Below are positions 51,228-61,066 of a stretch of DNA of 64,000 bases, piece by piece. Each line of letters opens with the position of its first letter. Position 1 is the stretch's first letter. Under the pieces are notes generated by a model. It saw only the letters and a list, made by a program, of their open reading frames with translations. It was not told where the DNA came from and made no database searches. The DNA is taken from the NCBI GenBank assembly GCA_021772985.1, contig JAJFKX010000020.1, positions 427,997 to 491,996 on the forward strand, given 5' to 3'. The stretch is from Gammaproteobacteria bacterium (GTDB taxonomy: Bacteria; Pseudomonadota; Gammaproteobacteria; Xanthomonadales; Wenzhouxiangellaceae). The position numbers and the translations under genes were made by a program.

Positions 51228-53687
51228 ATGAACTGGTTACTCGCCCTTTTATTATTAGCTGGCACTTTGTTTCTGGTTTACCACCGCTCATCGCTGGTTA
51301 TCGTTACTTTATTCACTGCCATATTTACAGCCGCGGCAATATGGCTTAAGGCCTCAATGCTGCTGGTATTGATCGGCGCTATCAGTGTTTTGATACTTGG
51401 AATACTGGCTATTCAACCATTAAGGAAAGCCCTGGTTAGCAACCATATTTTTGCAGTATTCCGCAGGATTATGCCATCCATATCAGACACCGAACGAGAA
51501 GCACTCGAAGCGGGTACCGTGTGGTGGGATGCGGAACTATTCAGCGGCCGTCCAAAGTGGAATAAACTGCTTGATGCACCCAAACCGAGCCTTTCTGAAC
51601 GGGAACAAGCGTTTCTGGATGGTCCGGTAGAAACCCTGTGCAAAATGCTGGATGCATGGGAAATTGTTGAAAATCGCCGTGACCTGTCGGAAGAAGCCTG
51701 GCAATTCATCAAAGAGCACCGCTTTTTCAGCATGATTATTCCTGAAGAGCATGGCGGTTTGGGATTTTCAGCCCAGGGGAATTCTGCTGTAGTCACCAAG
51801 CTGGCCAGCTGCGACGTTACCGCTGCCGTTACGGTTATGGTACCTAACTCGCTGGGACCTGGTGAGCTATTAATGGATTTTGGCACCGAACAACAAAAGA
51901 ACTACTATCTGCCCAGATTAGCTGATGGCCGTGAAATACCCTGCTTTGGTTTGACTTCTCCCTCGGCTGGATCTGATGCAGCATCGATGGTTGATTCCGG
52001 TATTGTCTGCAAAGGTATTTACCAGGGCGAAGAAACACTCGGTTTACGGCTAAACTGGAATAAACGCTACATCACCCTGGCGCCGGTCGCCACGCTAATC
52101 GGCCTGGCATTCAAAGCCTATGATCCAGAGGGACTATTGGGTGATAAGGAAGATCTGGGTATCACCTGTGCACTGGTCCCGGTAGACACACCGGGGGTAG
52201 ATAACAGCACTCGTCATTTTCCAATTGGATCGGCGTTTATGAACGGCCCTACCCGTGGCAATGATGTATTCATACCCATGGATTATATTATTGGCGGCCA
52301 GCAGCGAATCGGCCAGGGCTGGAGCATGCTGATGCATGCGCTTTCAGCCGGACGTGCTATTTCATTGCCGGGATTGGGCACCGCCGGCGCTAAAATGTGC
52401 AGCCGCCTGACTGGGGCCTATGCCCGAATTCGTCGTCAATTCAAAATCCCGATAGGTTATTTCGAAGGCGTTGAAGAGCCATTGGCACGGATCGCCGGTA
52501 ACACCTATCGTATGGATGCGGCCAGACTATTGACACTGGTTTCACTGGATGAAGGTGAAAAACCAAGTGTTTTGTCTGCGTTGCTGAAGTACCAGCTTAC
52601 CGAAGGCAATCGCCAGTGCATCAATGATGCGATGGATATCCACGGCGGCAAAGGCATTATTCAGGGGCCTAACAACTATCTGGGGCATGCCTACATGGCA
52701 ATCCCGATAGCCATTACCGTTGAAGGTGCGAATATTTTGACCCGCTGCATGATTGTATTCGGTCAGGGTGTCATTCGCTGTCATCCCTGGTTGCTGTTGG
52801 AAATGGAATCGGCCAGCATGCCCGATATCAAAAAGGCCGCCAGTCAGTTTGACCGGGCACTGTTCGGTCACATCGGTTATACCTTAAGCAATCTGGCCCG
52901 TTCCTTTTTCCTGGGGCTGACCAATGGTGGTTTGACCAGGGCGCCGGTCAGCAATGAGCTGTCCCATTATTACCGTCGCATTAATCATTTAAGCGCAGCA
53001 TTCTGCTTTGTTAATGATATTGTGCTGACGGTATTTGGTGGCGGCTTCAAATTTAAAGAAAAAATTTCCGGTCGCCTTGCTGACGTTCTCAGCCATTTGT
53101 ATATGGCATGCGCAGTTTTAAAACGTTTTGAAGATACCGGCCGCCCTGCTGAAGATCTGCCATTGGCACGCTGGGCGCTACGCGACAGCCTGTACACCAT
53201 TCAGGAACAACTGGTTGGAGTCATACGACATTTGCGTAATCCATTGTTGGTATTTTGTACCCGGTTGATTACCTTCCCGCGTGGACGTCAATATCATCCA
53301 CCATCAGATTATCTCGGCAAGCGGGTTGCACGTATTTTGCTATCGGATAACAAAGCCCGAGACCGGCTGATAGAAGGCACTTTTCACTCCGAAGCGGATG
53401 ATGCTACCGGGCTGGTAAACCAGGCATTTGTAGCCGCACTGGCGACCGCTGATCTGGAAAAGCAGATACGGGCAAGTTTTAAGCGGGTGGTATCTCCTTA
53501 CAATTGCAAAGAATTGACCGGGTTGGCGATGCAGTCTGGAATCATTGACCAGCAACAGGCTGATGCTATCTGTGAAGCCCAACGGCTGGCTTTGGCCGTG
53601 ATTAATGTGGACGAATTTCCGTGGCCTCCTGAGCATGCCGAGCTGGGTACCGCGGAAACACCTGCAGCACCTTCAAAAGCTGCTTGA
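51228..53687 (+). CDS. fadE: Acyl-CoA dehydrogenase FadE
   Basis: An 819-residue protein, about the length of E. coli FadE (814). Two or three N-terminal transmembrane segments (LALLLLAGTLFLVY, LVIVTLFTAIFTAAAIWL, LLVLIGAISVLILGILAI) precede the acyl-CoA dehydrogenase N, middle and C domains (IIPEEHGGLGFSAQGN, CFGLTSPSAGSDAAS, VEGANILTRCMIVFGQG) and the DUF1974 C-terminal region. It catalyses the first step of fatty-acid beta-oxidation at the membrane. GGAG precedes the ATG. It is followed by fadN- and thiolase-type genes, forming a beta-oxidation operon. Confidence 0.95.
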   Translation: MNWLLALLLLAGTLFLVYHRSSLVIVTLFTAIFTAAAIWLKASMLLVLIGAISVLILGILAIQPLRKALVSNHIFAVFRRIMPSISDTEREALEAGTVWWDAELFSGRPKWNKLLDAPKPSLSEREQAFLDGPVETLCKMLDAWEIVENRRDLSEEAWQFIKEHRFFSMIIPEEHGGLGFSAQGNSAVVTKLASCDVTAAVTVMVPNSLGPGELLMDFGTEQQKNYYLPRLADGREIPCFGLTSPSAGSDAASMVDSGIVCKGIYQGEETLGLRLNWNKRYITLAPVATLIGLAFKAYDPEGLLGDKEDLGITCALVPVDTPGVDNSTRHFPIGSAFMNGPTRGNDVFIPMDYIIGGQQRIGQGWSMLMHALSAGRAISLPGLGTAGAKMCSRLTGAYARIRRQFKIPIGYFEGVEEPLARIAGNTYRMDAARLLTLVSLDEGEKPSVLSALLKYQLTEGNRQCINDAMDIHGGKGIIQGPNNYLGHAYMAIPIAITVEGANILTRCMIVFGQGVIRCHPWLLLEMESASMPDIKKAASQFDRALFGHIGYTLSNLARSFFLGLTNGGLTRAPVSNELSHYYRRINHLSAAFCFVNDIVLTVFGGGFKFKEKISGRLADVLSHLYMACAVLKRFEDTGRPAEDLPLARWALRDSLYTIQEQLVGVIRHLRNPLLVFCTRLITFPRGRQYHPPSDYLGKRVARILLSDNKARDRLIEGTFHSEADDATGLVNQAFVAALATADLEKQIRASFKRVVSPYNCKELTGLAMQSGIIDQQQADAICEAQRLALAVINVDEFPWPPEHAELGTAETPAAPSKAA

Positions 53688-53768
53688 GCGTTCAACAATC
53701 ATTCCAGGGCATGCTGCCAGCCTGCCCTGATTAAATTTACCATTGGAACTGAATCAACAAGGACATCC

Positions 53769-56144
53769 ATGAGTCATCACCATCCCATCCGTAAAGCAGC
53801 CGTGCTCGGGGCCGGCGTAATGGGTGCGCAAATCGCTGCGCATCTGGTAAATGCCGGTATCGATACGTTGTTGTATGAACTGCCTGCCAAGCAAGGCAAG
53901 CCCAACGATCTGGTTACTGCGGCGATCCGTCGGCTGAACAAATTGAAGCCTGCTCCATTGGGCGTATCGGAAATTGGTCATCAATTACAGGCATGCAATT
54001 ACGATCAACACCTGGAATTACTCAACGGTTGTGACCTGATCATAGAAGCCATCGCCGAACGGATGGACTGGAAAAAAGACCTTTACGAAAAGGTGGCGCC
54101 GCATATCAATGACCACGCCTGGATCGCCAGTAATACTTCCGGATTAAGCATGACCGAGTTGTCCGGCGCTTTACCGGCAGCATTGCGGACCCGATTCTGC
54201 GGTGTGCATTTTTTCAATCCACCGAGATATATGAAACTGGTGGAACTGATTCCACACGAAAATACCAACCAGGATATGCTTGATAATCTTGAGGCATTTC
54301 TCACCTCGTTTGTCGGCAAAGGTGTGGTTCGAGCCAAAGACACACCGAATTTTATCGGTAATCGGGTTGGCGTATTTTCAATGCTGGCAACCATGCATCA
54401 CACCAGCGAATTTGGTTTGGGTTTTGAGATTGTCGATCAATTGACCGGCCCAGCTATCAAACGGCCCAAAAGCGCCACTTACCGGACTGCGGATGTGGTC
54501 GGCCTGGATACCATGCAGCATGTTATCAGCACCATGCAAAACACCCTGCCGGATGACCCCTGGAAGCAGTACTACCAGGTGCCGGAAACGCTGGGCAAGT
54601 TGGTTGAAGCAGGTGCGCTTGGCCAAAAATCCGGGGCCGGTTTTTATCGCAAGCAAGGCAGAGTCATCAAGGTATTGGATACAGGATCAGGTGACTACGT
54701 ACAAAGTAATGCTCAGCTCTCTGATGAAATTCAAATTATTCTGAAAGAACGTGACCCAGCCAGGCGAATGGCGGCACTGCGCAACGGCGAGTCGACCGAA
54801 GCACGTTTTATGTGGGCAATGTTTCGCGACCTGTTTCATTATTGTGCTTATCACCTGGGTGAAATTGCTGATTCCGCCCGCCAGGTTGATCAGGCAATGC
54901 GTTGGGGATACGGTTGGGGTTTTGGTCCATTCGAAAACTGGCAGGCCAGTGGCTGGCAACAGGTTGCAGAGTGGATACAACAGGACATCTCGGCCGGTAA
55001 AGCAATGTCTGATGCACCCCTGCCAGCATGGGTGAACGATGGCCGGGATGGCGTGCATTCACCGCAAGGCTCATTTTCAGCTGCAACCCACGAGTTGGTG
55101 CCGCGTTCGCCACTGGCTGTTTACCGGCGTCAATTACAGCCGGAGCTATTGGTTGGTGAACAACCGGAACCCGGCAATACTGTTGAGCAGGCTGATGATT
55201 GGCGTTTATGGACCCAGACGGGTCACGATGACGTTTTAATCCTAAGCTTTAAAAGCAAGATGCACAGCATCAGTAACGGAGTGATCAACGGCATTCATCG
55301 TGGCGTAAGCCTGGCAGAGCAAAGCTACCGGGGGCTGGTAATCTGGCAGTCCAGTGAGCCGTTTTGTGTAGGTGCGGACCTAAAAGGCGCATTGGAGCTG
55401 GCGGTAGCCGGTGATCTGGATGGCTTGAGGTCAATGATTGATGGTTTCCAGAAATCGGTGATGCGATTGAAGTATTCACAGGTGCCGACTATTGCCGCAG
55501 TTCGTGGCATGGCGCTAGGCGGTGGTTGTGAAATTTTGATGCAATGCAGCCGTACCGTGGCAGCTTTTGAATCTTATATTGGTCTGGTGGAAGTTGGTGT
55601 TGGCCTGCTCCCCGGCGGCGGCGGTTTAAAAGAGCTGGCTATCCGCTCGGTCGAAAACACCAAAGCCGGTGACAGTTTTCCATTACTGCAACAATACTAT
55701 CAGCAGGTGGCCATGGGTAAGGTGGCCGGCTCAGCGCTGGAAGCCAGAAAGTTTGGTTATCTGTCCGAGCGTGACATTATCGTCATGAATCCAGATGAGC
55801 TTTTATACACTGCCATCCAGCAGGCCAGAAGCATGCATGATTCCGGGTTCCGGCCACCGATCAGCAACAAAACCTGGCCGGTAGCCGGTGATGTTGGTGT
55901 CGCTACGCTGAAAATGATGCTGGCAAACATGCTGGAAGGTCATTTCATTTCTGAACACGACATCGAAATCGGCACCCGGGTGGCACAGGTGATCTGTGGT
56001 GGCGAAATTGATCGCGGCACAGCGGTTAACGAGCAATGGCTGCTGCACCAGGAACAGGAGCACTTCCTGGCCTTGACCCAATTGGAAAAAACCCAGCAGC
56101 GTATTCAGCACATGCTGACAACCGGTAAACCTTTGAGGAATTGA
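53769..56144 (+). CDS. fadN: 3-hydroxyacyl-CoA dehydrogenase / enoyl-CoA hydratase fusion (FadN type)
   Basis: A 791-residue protein. The NAD-binding start is AAVLGAGVMGAQIAAHLVNAG (G-x-G-x-x-G), followed by FCGVHFFNPPRYMKLVELIP and the HAD C-domain. The C-terminal third carries the crotonase fold (VIWQSSEPFCVGADLKGAL, AVRGMALGGGCEILMQC). The dehydrogenase-first, hydratase-last order is that of FadN, not of gammaproteobacterial FadB, where the hydratase is N-terminal. AAGGA lies upstream of ATG 53769. It catalyses two central steps of beta-oxidation. Confidence 0.92.
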   Translation: MSHHHPIRKAAVLGAGVMGAQIAAHLVNAGIDTLLYELPAKQGKPNDLVTAAIRRLNKLKPAPLGVSEIGHQLQACNYDQHLELLNGCDLIIEAIAERMDWKKDLYEKVAPHINDHAWIASNTSGLSMTELSGALPAALRTRFCGVHFFNPPRYMKLVELIPHENTNQDMLDNLEAFLTSFVGKGVVRAKDTPNFIGNRVGVFSMLATMHHTSEFGLGFEIVDQLTGPAIKRPKSATYRTADVVGLDTMQHVISTMQNTLPDDPWKQYYQVPETLGKLVEAGALGQKSGAGFYRKQGRVIKVLDTGSGDYVQSNAQLSDEIQIILKERDPARRMAALRNGESTEARFMWAMFRDLFHYCAYHLGEIADSARQVDQAMRWGYGWGFGPFENWQASGWQQVAEWIQQDISAGKAMSDAPLPAWVNDGRDGVHSPQGSFSAATHELVPRSPLAVYRRQLQPELLVGEQPEPGNTVEQADDWRLWTQTGHDDVLILSFKSKMHSISNGVINGIHRGVSLAEQSYRGLVIWQSSEPFCVGADLKGALELAVAGDLDGLRSMIDGFQKSVMRLKYSQVPTIAAVRGMALGGGCEILMQCSRTVAAFESYIGLVEVGVGLLPGGGGLKELAIRSVENTKAGDSFPLLQQYYQQVAMGKVAGSALEARKFGYLSERDIIVMNPDELLYTAIQQARSMHDSGFRPPISNKTWPVAGDVGVATLKMMLANMLEGHFISEHDIEIGTRVAQVICGGEIDRGTAVNEQWLLHQEQEHFLALTQLEKTQQRIQHMLTTGKPLRN

Positions 56145-56146
56145 TC

Positions 56147-57325
56147 ATGCAAGACGCATATATAGTATCCGCGGTCCGGACACCGGTAGGCAAAGCATTT
56201 AAAGGTGTATTCCGTAACACCAGGCCTGATGACCTGCTGGCGCATGTGATTCGAAAAGCCGTGGCTGAAGTGCCTTCGCTGGATCCTGCAGCCATTCAGG
56301 ACGCAGTGATCGGCTGTGCCATGCCGGAAGCCGAACAAGGTATGAATGTCGCCCGTATCGGCGTGCTGCTGGCGGGGCTGCCGGACAATGTTCCCGGTGT
56401 CACCATCAACCGGTTCTGCTCTTCCGGATTACAGGCGGTAGCGATGGCCGCTGATCGGATAAGGTTGGGCGAAGCCGATGTGATGCTGGCCGGCGGCACC
56501 GAGAGTATGAGCATGGTGCCGATGATGGGTCACAAAGTGGCCATGAATCCGGCGGTTTTTCAGGATGACAACCTGGCCATCGCCTACGGTATGGGCATTA
56601 CCGCTGAAAAAGTTGCCGAGCAATGGCAGATCAGCCGGGATGATCAGGATGAATTCGCATATAACAGCCATCAAAAGGCCCTTGCTGCGATCAACAATAA
56701 TGAGTTTGAAGAGATCCGGCCATTAACGGTGCGTTCGCACCAACCAGCTGCTGATGGAACTGTTCAATTGCTGGAAAGCATAGCGGATACCGATGAAGGT
56801 CCGCGTGCTGATACCACCATAGAGGCATTAAACGGCTTACGCACGGTGTTCCGCTCGGACGGCAGCGTTACTGCCGGCAACAGCTCGCAAATGAGTGATG
56901 GCGCCGGGGCATTAATACTGGTCAGTGAAAAAGCATTAAAACTATACAATTTGCAGCCATTGGCGCGGTTCTGTGGTTTTTCCGTAGCCGGTGTTCCGCC
57001 GGAAATCATGGGTATAGGCCCTATTGCTGCGATTCCCAAGGTATTAAAGCAAACCGGCATTGCCCTGGATGACATCGATTGGATTGACCTGAACGAGGCA
57101 TTCGCTGCCCAGGCATTGGCGGTTATTCGTGATGTTGGTTTAAACCCCGACAAGGTTAACCCTTTGGGTGGCGCCATTGCACTGGGGCATCCACTCGGTG
57201 CTACCGGGTCGATATTGAGTGCCAAAGCCATTCACGGAATCCGTCGGCGGCAGCAAAAATATGCCATGGTGACAATGTGCATCGGCACCGGTATGGGCGC
57301 AGCAGGTATTTTTGAAGCACTTTAA
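56147..57325 (+). CDS. fadA: Acetyl-CoA C-acyltransferase (3-ketoacyl-CoA thiolase)
   Basis: A 392-residue thiolase. The acyl-accepting Cys is in NRFCSSGLQAVAM (about residue 89), the base His in GGAIALGHPLGATG and the second Cys in CIGTGMGAAG near the C-terminus. ATG 56147 has GAGGA about 8 nt upstream and begins 2 bp after the fadN stop; the TTG at 56141 is rejected. It completes the fadE-fadN-fadA operon. Confidence 0.95.
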   Translation: MQDAYIVSAVRTPVGKAFKGVFRNTRPDDLLAHVIRKAVAEVPSLDPAAIQDAVIGCAMPEAEQGMNVARIGVLLAGLPDNVPGVTINRFCSSGLQAVAMAADRIRLGEADVMLAGGTESMSMVPMMGHKVAMNPAVFQDDNLAIAYGMGITAEKVAEQWQISRDDQDEFAYNSHQKALAAINNNEFEEIRPLTVRSHQPAADGTVQLLESIADTDEGPRADTTIEALNGLRTVFRSDGSVTAGNSSQMSDGAGALILVSEKALKLYNLQPLARFCGFSVAGVPPEIMGIGPIAAIPKVLKQTGIALDDIDWIDLNEAFAAQALAVIRDVGLNPDKVNPLGGAIALGHPLGATGSILSAKAIHGIRRRQQKYAMVTMCIGTGMGAAGIFEAL

Positions 57326-57597
57326 TCGCGGCTGACGATTTGGAATCAACTTGACCCGTAGGGTGCAATAAGCGCAGCGCATTGCACCACAATGCAGCTG
57401 TGGGCGGATTGTATTGGTGAACAAACTACCTGCTGGTTTCTAATTAATTGCCATCCATGTTTATCGCGGATGCAATCCGCCCCTGCAAATACGGAAGCTT
57501 CGACCACCGTCATTCTAATGCTAATTCAGGCTATATCCTGCCGAGCTAAACCGTTATAATGCGCGCTTGTCTTGCAACCAAGCATACAGAAAACAAC

Positions 57598-57936
57598 ATG
57601 AGAATTATCATTGCCGCCAGCCTGCTGTTATTTGCTGGCACCAGTTTTGCCCAACAGTCAGAAGGTGACCCGCAAACCGGCAAGGTTCGCGCTTATACCT
57701 GCGCCGGCTGTCATGGTATTCCCGATTACAATAATGTTTACCCGACCTACCGGGTTCCCAAAGTGGCCGGTCAGAATTACCTGTACCTGGTAAATGCCTT
57801 AAACGCCTATAAAGATGGCACCCGCAAACACCCAACCATGCAAGTCCAGGCTGCCAGTATGACTGAGGAAGATATCGCCAATGTGGCGGCTTATTTCTCC
57901 ACTCTGGGTACAACCAACAGCCAGGGGCAGGACTAA
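57598..57936 (+). CDS. Class I cytochrome c, secreted
   Basis: A 112-residue protein from ATG 57598 with a signal peptide (IIIAASLLLFAGTSFAQQ). One haem-binding site CAGCH and a Met-containing C-terminal region (PTMQVQAASM) are present. The TATAAT at 57555-57560 is a possible -10, but no clear -35 was seen. It is 2 bp from a second cytochrome c, so the two may work as a pair in periplasmic electron transfer. Confidence 0.88.
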   Translation: MRIIIAASLLLFAGTSFAQQSEGDPQTGKVRAYTCAGCHGIPDYNNVYPTYRVPKVAGQNYLYLVNALNAYKDGTRKHPTMQVQAASMTEEDIANVAAYFSTLGTTNSQGQD

Positions 57937-57938
57937 TC

Positions 57939-58280
57939 ATGATGCGTTATACACAACTTTTGCTTGTTCTGGGCTTTCTGGTGCTGGGTTCCAGCGCTGC
58001 GATGGCTGGTGGTGATGCCGCTGCCGGTGAAGAAAAAGCTCTGATCTGCCAATCCTGTCATGGTCCAGGTGGCAGTCAATCCATTACCCCGGATATACCA
58101 ACCCTGGCCGGTCAGCATGAAGATTATCTGGCGCATGCCTTGCGTGCCTACCGTTCCGGTGATCGCCAACAAGCGGTGATGAGCACCTTTGCCCAGCAGT
58201 TAAATGACCAGGACATTGAAGACCTGGCGGCTTATTTTGCTGATCAGGAAAGCAACTTACGGGATATAAAAATCAAATAA
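57939..58280 (+). CDS. Class I cytochrome c, secreted
   Basis: A 113-residue protein with a signal peptide (LLLVLGFLVLGSSAAMAG) and one haem site CQSCH. The C-terminal YRSGDRQQAVMSTFAQQLNDQDIEDLAAYFA contains the likely axial Met. It resembles the c4/c553 half-domain type, and the preceding gene is similar, so they may derive from a duplication. A hairpin follows. Confidence 0.88.
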   Translation: MMRYTQLLLVLGFLVLGSSAAMAGGDAAAGEEKALICQSCHGPGGSQSITPDIPTLAGQHEDYLAHALRAYRSGDRQQAVMSTFAQQLNDQDIEDLAAYFADQESNLRDIKIK

Positions 58281-58288
58281 AATACCCG

Positions 58289-58315
58289 GCATGGCTGCTG
58301 CTGCTGCAGCCATGC
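58289..58315. terminator. Hairpin between convergent genes
   Basis: A perfect 10-bp stem GCATGGCTGC / GCAGCCATGC with loop TGCTGCT sits between the stops of the cytochrome gene and the beta-lactamase-family gene. There is no T-tract on either side, but the position suits a bidirectional terminator. Confidence 0.6.
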
Positions 58316-58346
58316 ATCCCACTGCCTGTTGCTAACGGGAAATTGT

Positions 58347-59750
58347 TTAGTCCTTTGACCAGTTCCCAGCTGCACCCTGGAAATGCATTGTTCCTTGATC
58401 GGCCACTATTGCAATAGTCGCTTCAGGTTCACCACGATGCCTGAACAATTGTGACGATACCGGCAACAACTCCCGCCAGCGAGCATTGCCCTGCCGGTAT
58501 TCAAGCCGGTTATTCTGATGGCGCACAGTTAAAGTATTTTGCTCCCACCCGGGGCGAGGAAATCGAATACTGCTGCGTTGATAGTCACCCATGAGGGCTG
58601 AAACCTGCTGATCGGTCAATCGGTGTCGCGCCGGTGGTTGAAGCTTGGGCAGGTCTTTGACCAGCCAATCTTCCAACACCCCTCGCATTGCTCTCAACGG
58701 TTTGTTGTCGAACATGGTGATCACCACAAAAAATGCCTTGCCGCTTTCCTTGCTGTAGGAAAATCGGGTCAGATAACCATCCGCATCACCACCATGGCCG
58801 TACAACACATGCCCTTTGTGGGTGCTGGCGTAAATACCCAGGCCATATCCGTATTCAAGCCCGGCATTGGAGGCTAAAGTAGTGGTTGGGGTTTCCATGC
58901 GCTTGATTTGAGCTTCACTGAAAAGCTGCTTGCCCTGATGTTTACCGCGATTCAACAACAATTGCAGAAAATGGGTCATTTCAATCGGACGTACGTTCAT
59001 GGCACCTGATGGGCGAAACAGAAAATGCCAGTAACGAATGGGTTCTTTGGGGTCGGTGTTATAGCCGCCAACCAGGTCTTTTTCGACTTCCGGGGTGCGA
59101 TTAAGGGTAGCGCTCGGCATCTCCAGCGGCTTAAAAACATGCTTTTTCAGATAACGATCAAAATCCGTATCACAGGCTTGTTCCAGCACCCAGCCTGCCA
59201 TCCCCGGGCCGCTGTTGGAATAAATTCGCTGAGTCCCGGGAGGCCATGCGGCTACTCTGGAGTCGGGTCTGAGCTTAAGCGCAGCGGTTAATGGTTCAGG
59301 AACGTTGTATTTGAATTCGAACCAGCTCATGTCGTACCAGCCGGCTGTATGCTCCATCAGCATTGCCAGGGTCATCGGATGACTTTGTCCCCAGGCGTTG
59401 GTGTACAGTGCCTCTGGGGTTAAATCGCGCACTTTATCGGTTAATTTAAGACACCCTTGCTGTTCCGCCTGTAATAAAGCCAAACCGGTAAATGCTTTGG
59501 ATATAGAACCCAAACGGTAATAATCCTGATCGGTCACCGGACTTTGATCATCCCAGGAGCGGATTCCCAGGCCTTTATGCATAAACACCTGGTTGCGATC
59601 GACCATCAGCACATAGGCAGAGGCCATACCATGCTGTGCCCGGATGTCGTCAAGCTGCTTAACAATGTTATCCAATTCCGCTGAATCGGCCTGAGCAGTT
59701 GTACTAATCATTGCCAATCCAATAAGTGATACATAGGGTTTTATCAACAT
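58347..59750 (-). CDS. Beta-lactamase-family (class C-like) serine hydrolase
   Basis: A 467-residue protein with a signal peptide (LIKPYVSLIGLAMISTTAQA). The catalytic S-x-x-K is in RLGSISKAFTGLALL (about residue 84), the Y-x-N in RIYSNSGPGMAGW, and the H-x-G in LYGHGGDADGYL. A C-terminal domain of about 110 residues follows (DUF3471-like pattern). Members include esterases and D-aminopeptidases; whether it acts on beta-lactams cannot be told. Confidence 0.87.
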   Translation of the reverse strand: MLIKPYVSLIGLAMISTTAQADSAELDNIVKQLDDIRAQHGMASAYVLMVDRNQVFMHKGLGIRSWDDQSPVTDQDYYRLGSISKAFTGLALLQAEQQGCLKLTDKVRDLTPEALYTNAWGQSHPMTLAMLMEHTAGWYDMSWFEFKYNVPEPLTAALKLRPDSRVAAWPPGTQRIYSNSGPGMAGWVLEQACDTDFDRYLKKHVFKPLEMPSATLNRTPEVEKDLVGGYNTDPKEPIRYWHFLFRPSGAMNVRPIEMTHFLQLLLNRGKHQGKQLFSEAQIKRMETPTTTLASNAGLEYGYGLGIYASTHKGHVLYGHGGDADGYLTRFSYSKESGKAFFVVITMFDNKPLRAMRGVLEDWLVKDLPKLQPPARHRLTDQQVSALMGDYQRSSIRFPRPGWEQNTLTVRHQNNRLEYRQGNARWRELLPVSSQLFRHRGEPEATIAIVADQGTMHFQGAAGNWSKD

Positions 59751-59896
59751 TTATAAGCCTGCAACGCAGCTGTGTGTTCAATCAATGACATTATGCCGAA
59801 CTGATTGTTCGGATGTTGGCGCAATAACGGTTAAAATATGGCAACCACCGTATTCCCAAGCTATTATTAAAATACAACTAAAGTATAGGCCGCAGG

Positions 59897-60553
59897 ATGA
59901 TGCTGAAGTTTATTGCAACAAACCATCAAACAAAATGGCTGCTGAGTTGCCTGCTGGCCTTGTGTTGTTCGACTGCGCTGGCCCAGGCAGACACTGATAT
60001 TGTCATTAACGAAGTCTTTTATCAGGGCGATTCCAGCTCGGATTGGATAGAACTGAAAAATACCGGCAGCAGTTTGATTGATATTTCCGGCTGGTGGTTT
60101 TGCAGCAGATTCAATTATCGAGCGGTTAATCTGCAAACCATTCTGGTCGGCGATGACTATATCCTGCAACCCGGTGAAATAATTGTGCTGTCGGCAGGCT
60201 TCGATCTGGATGCGGATTTGGGTGCGGATATTAATCTGTACATTAACGAGTCTTTCGGCAACCCCAATAGCATGGTCGATTTTCTCCAATGGGTGGTCGC
60301 CACCCGCGTAGGTCGTTCTAACGAGGCGATTCAAAGAAACTTCTGGAGCGGTGATGTGCCGGCTGGTTTTGTGGATTTTATTGATGGCGCAGCAGCTGGC
60401 CAGTCAACCGCTTTTTGTGGTGTTAACAGCGGTGGCGGTTTATTGACCCTGAGCAGCGACTTTGCCAATTCCGCCCCTTCCATGGGAATCGATAATGATG
60501 GCAATTGTCTTGAAGAAAGCTTTTTCGCCAGCGGATTTGAGTCTGGGATTTAG
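59897..60553 (+). CDS. Lamin-tail domain secreted protein
   Basis: A 218-residue protein with a signal peptide (WLLSCLLALCCSTALAQA). DIVINEVFYQGDSSSDWIELKNTGSSLIDISGWWF is a clear LTD (lamin-tail) domain start. The C-terminus ends in FFASGFESGI, a short motif recurrent in secreted proteins of Lysobacterales-like bacteria. The role is unknown; LTD domains are often in extracellular binding proteins or nucleases. No nuclease domain is visible here. Confidence 0.78.
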   Translation: MMLKFIATNHQTKWLLSCLLALCCSTALAQADTDIVINEVFYQGDSSSDWIELKNTGSSLIDISGWWFCSRFNYRAVNLQTILVGDDYILQPGEIIVLSAGFDLDADLGADINLYINESFGNPNSMVDFLQWVVATRVGRSNEAIQRNFWSGDVPAGFVDFIDGAAAGQSTAFCGVNSGGGLLTLSSDFANSAPSMGIDNDGNCLEESFFASGFESGI

Positions 60554-60558
60554 CCTGT

Positions 60559-61062
60559 TTACGGGTCACCAGCCGGTGTTTCGGCAGGCATTGAGTTCCA
60601 CATATCCATCAGCATGCGCCACTGACCATCATCGTCCAGTTGCCAGATAATCACATATTTACCGCGAAAAGGCGGTAACGGGTTGCCATCCTGAGCGGCC
60701 TGCCCGGAATAATAACCCCAGTCATAAGCATATTGACCATTCACCTGCAGGCTTATTGAGGTTGATTGATGCTGCAGGATACTGCGCCCGGACGGCAATA
60801 CCCAGAATTGATTCAATGCTGTATGACCGGCAACAAAATCACGCCCCGAGCTTGCGGCTATACCATCATCCGAATAAACAGCAACCAAAGCATCTATATC
60901 ACCATCCATATAAGCCTGTGAAAAACGCTGTGCCTGCTGTTGGATGGCAGCAATGGCTGAATCCTGATCGATTTCATGGGAATTTTCAAAGCTCACATCA
61001 CAACCGGCAATTAACACCAGCAGGCTGATGTTTATCAGTATTTTTTTAATTGATTGCAGCAT
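60559..61062 (-). CDS. NTF2/SnoaL-like (DUF4440) lipoprotein
   Basis: A 167-residue protein from ATG 61062. Lipobox LIAGC after ILINISLLVLIAG. The rest matches the NTF2-like DUF4440 fold (AIQQQAQRFSQAYMDGDIDALVAVYSDDGIAASSGRDFVAGHTALNQFW, then GKYVIIWQLDDDGQWRMLMDMWN). It lies 5 bp downstream of the amidohydrolase gene and is probably co-transcribed with it. Ligand unknown. Confidence 0.82.
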   Translation of the reverse strand: MLQSIKKILINISLLVLIAGCDVSFENSHEIDQDSAIAAIQQQAQRFSQAYMDGDIDALVAVYSDDGIAASSGRDFVAGHTALNQFWVLPSGRSILQHQSTSISLQVNGQYAYDWGYYSGQAAQDGNPLPPFRGKYVIIWQLDDDGQWRMLMDMWNSMPAETPAGDP

Positions 61063-61066
61063 CGGC

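Noticed and set aside
58347..59750. Antibiotic-resistance beta-lactamase
   Set aside because: The catalytic motifs place it in the broad serine hydrolase family, but the extra C-terminal domain and general relatives favour an esterase or peptidase; resistance cannot be claimed.
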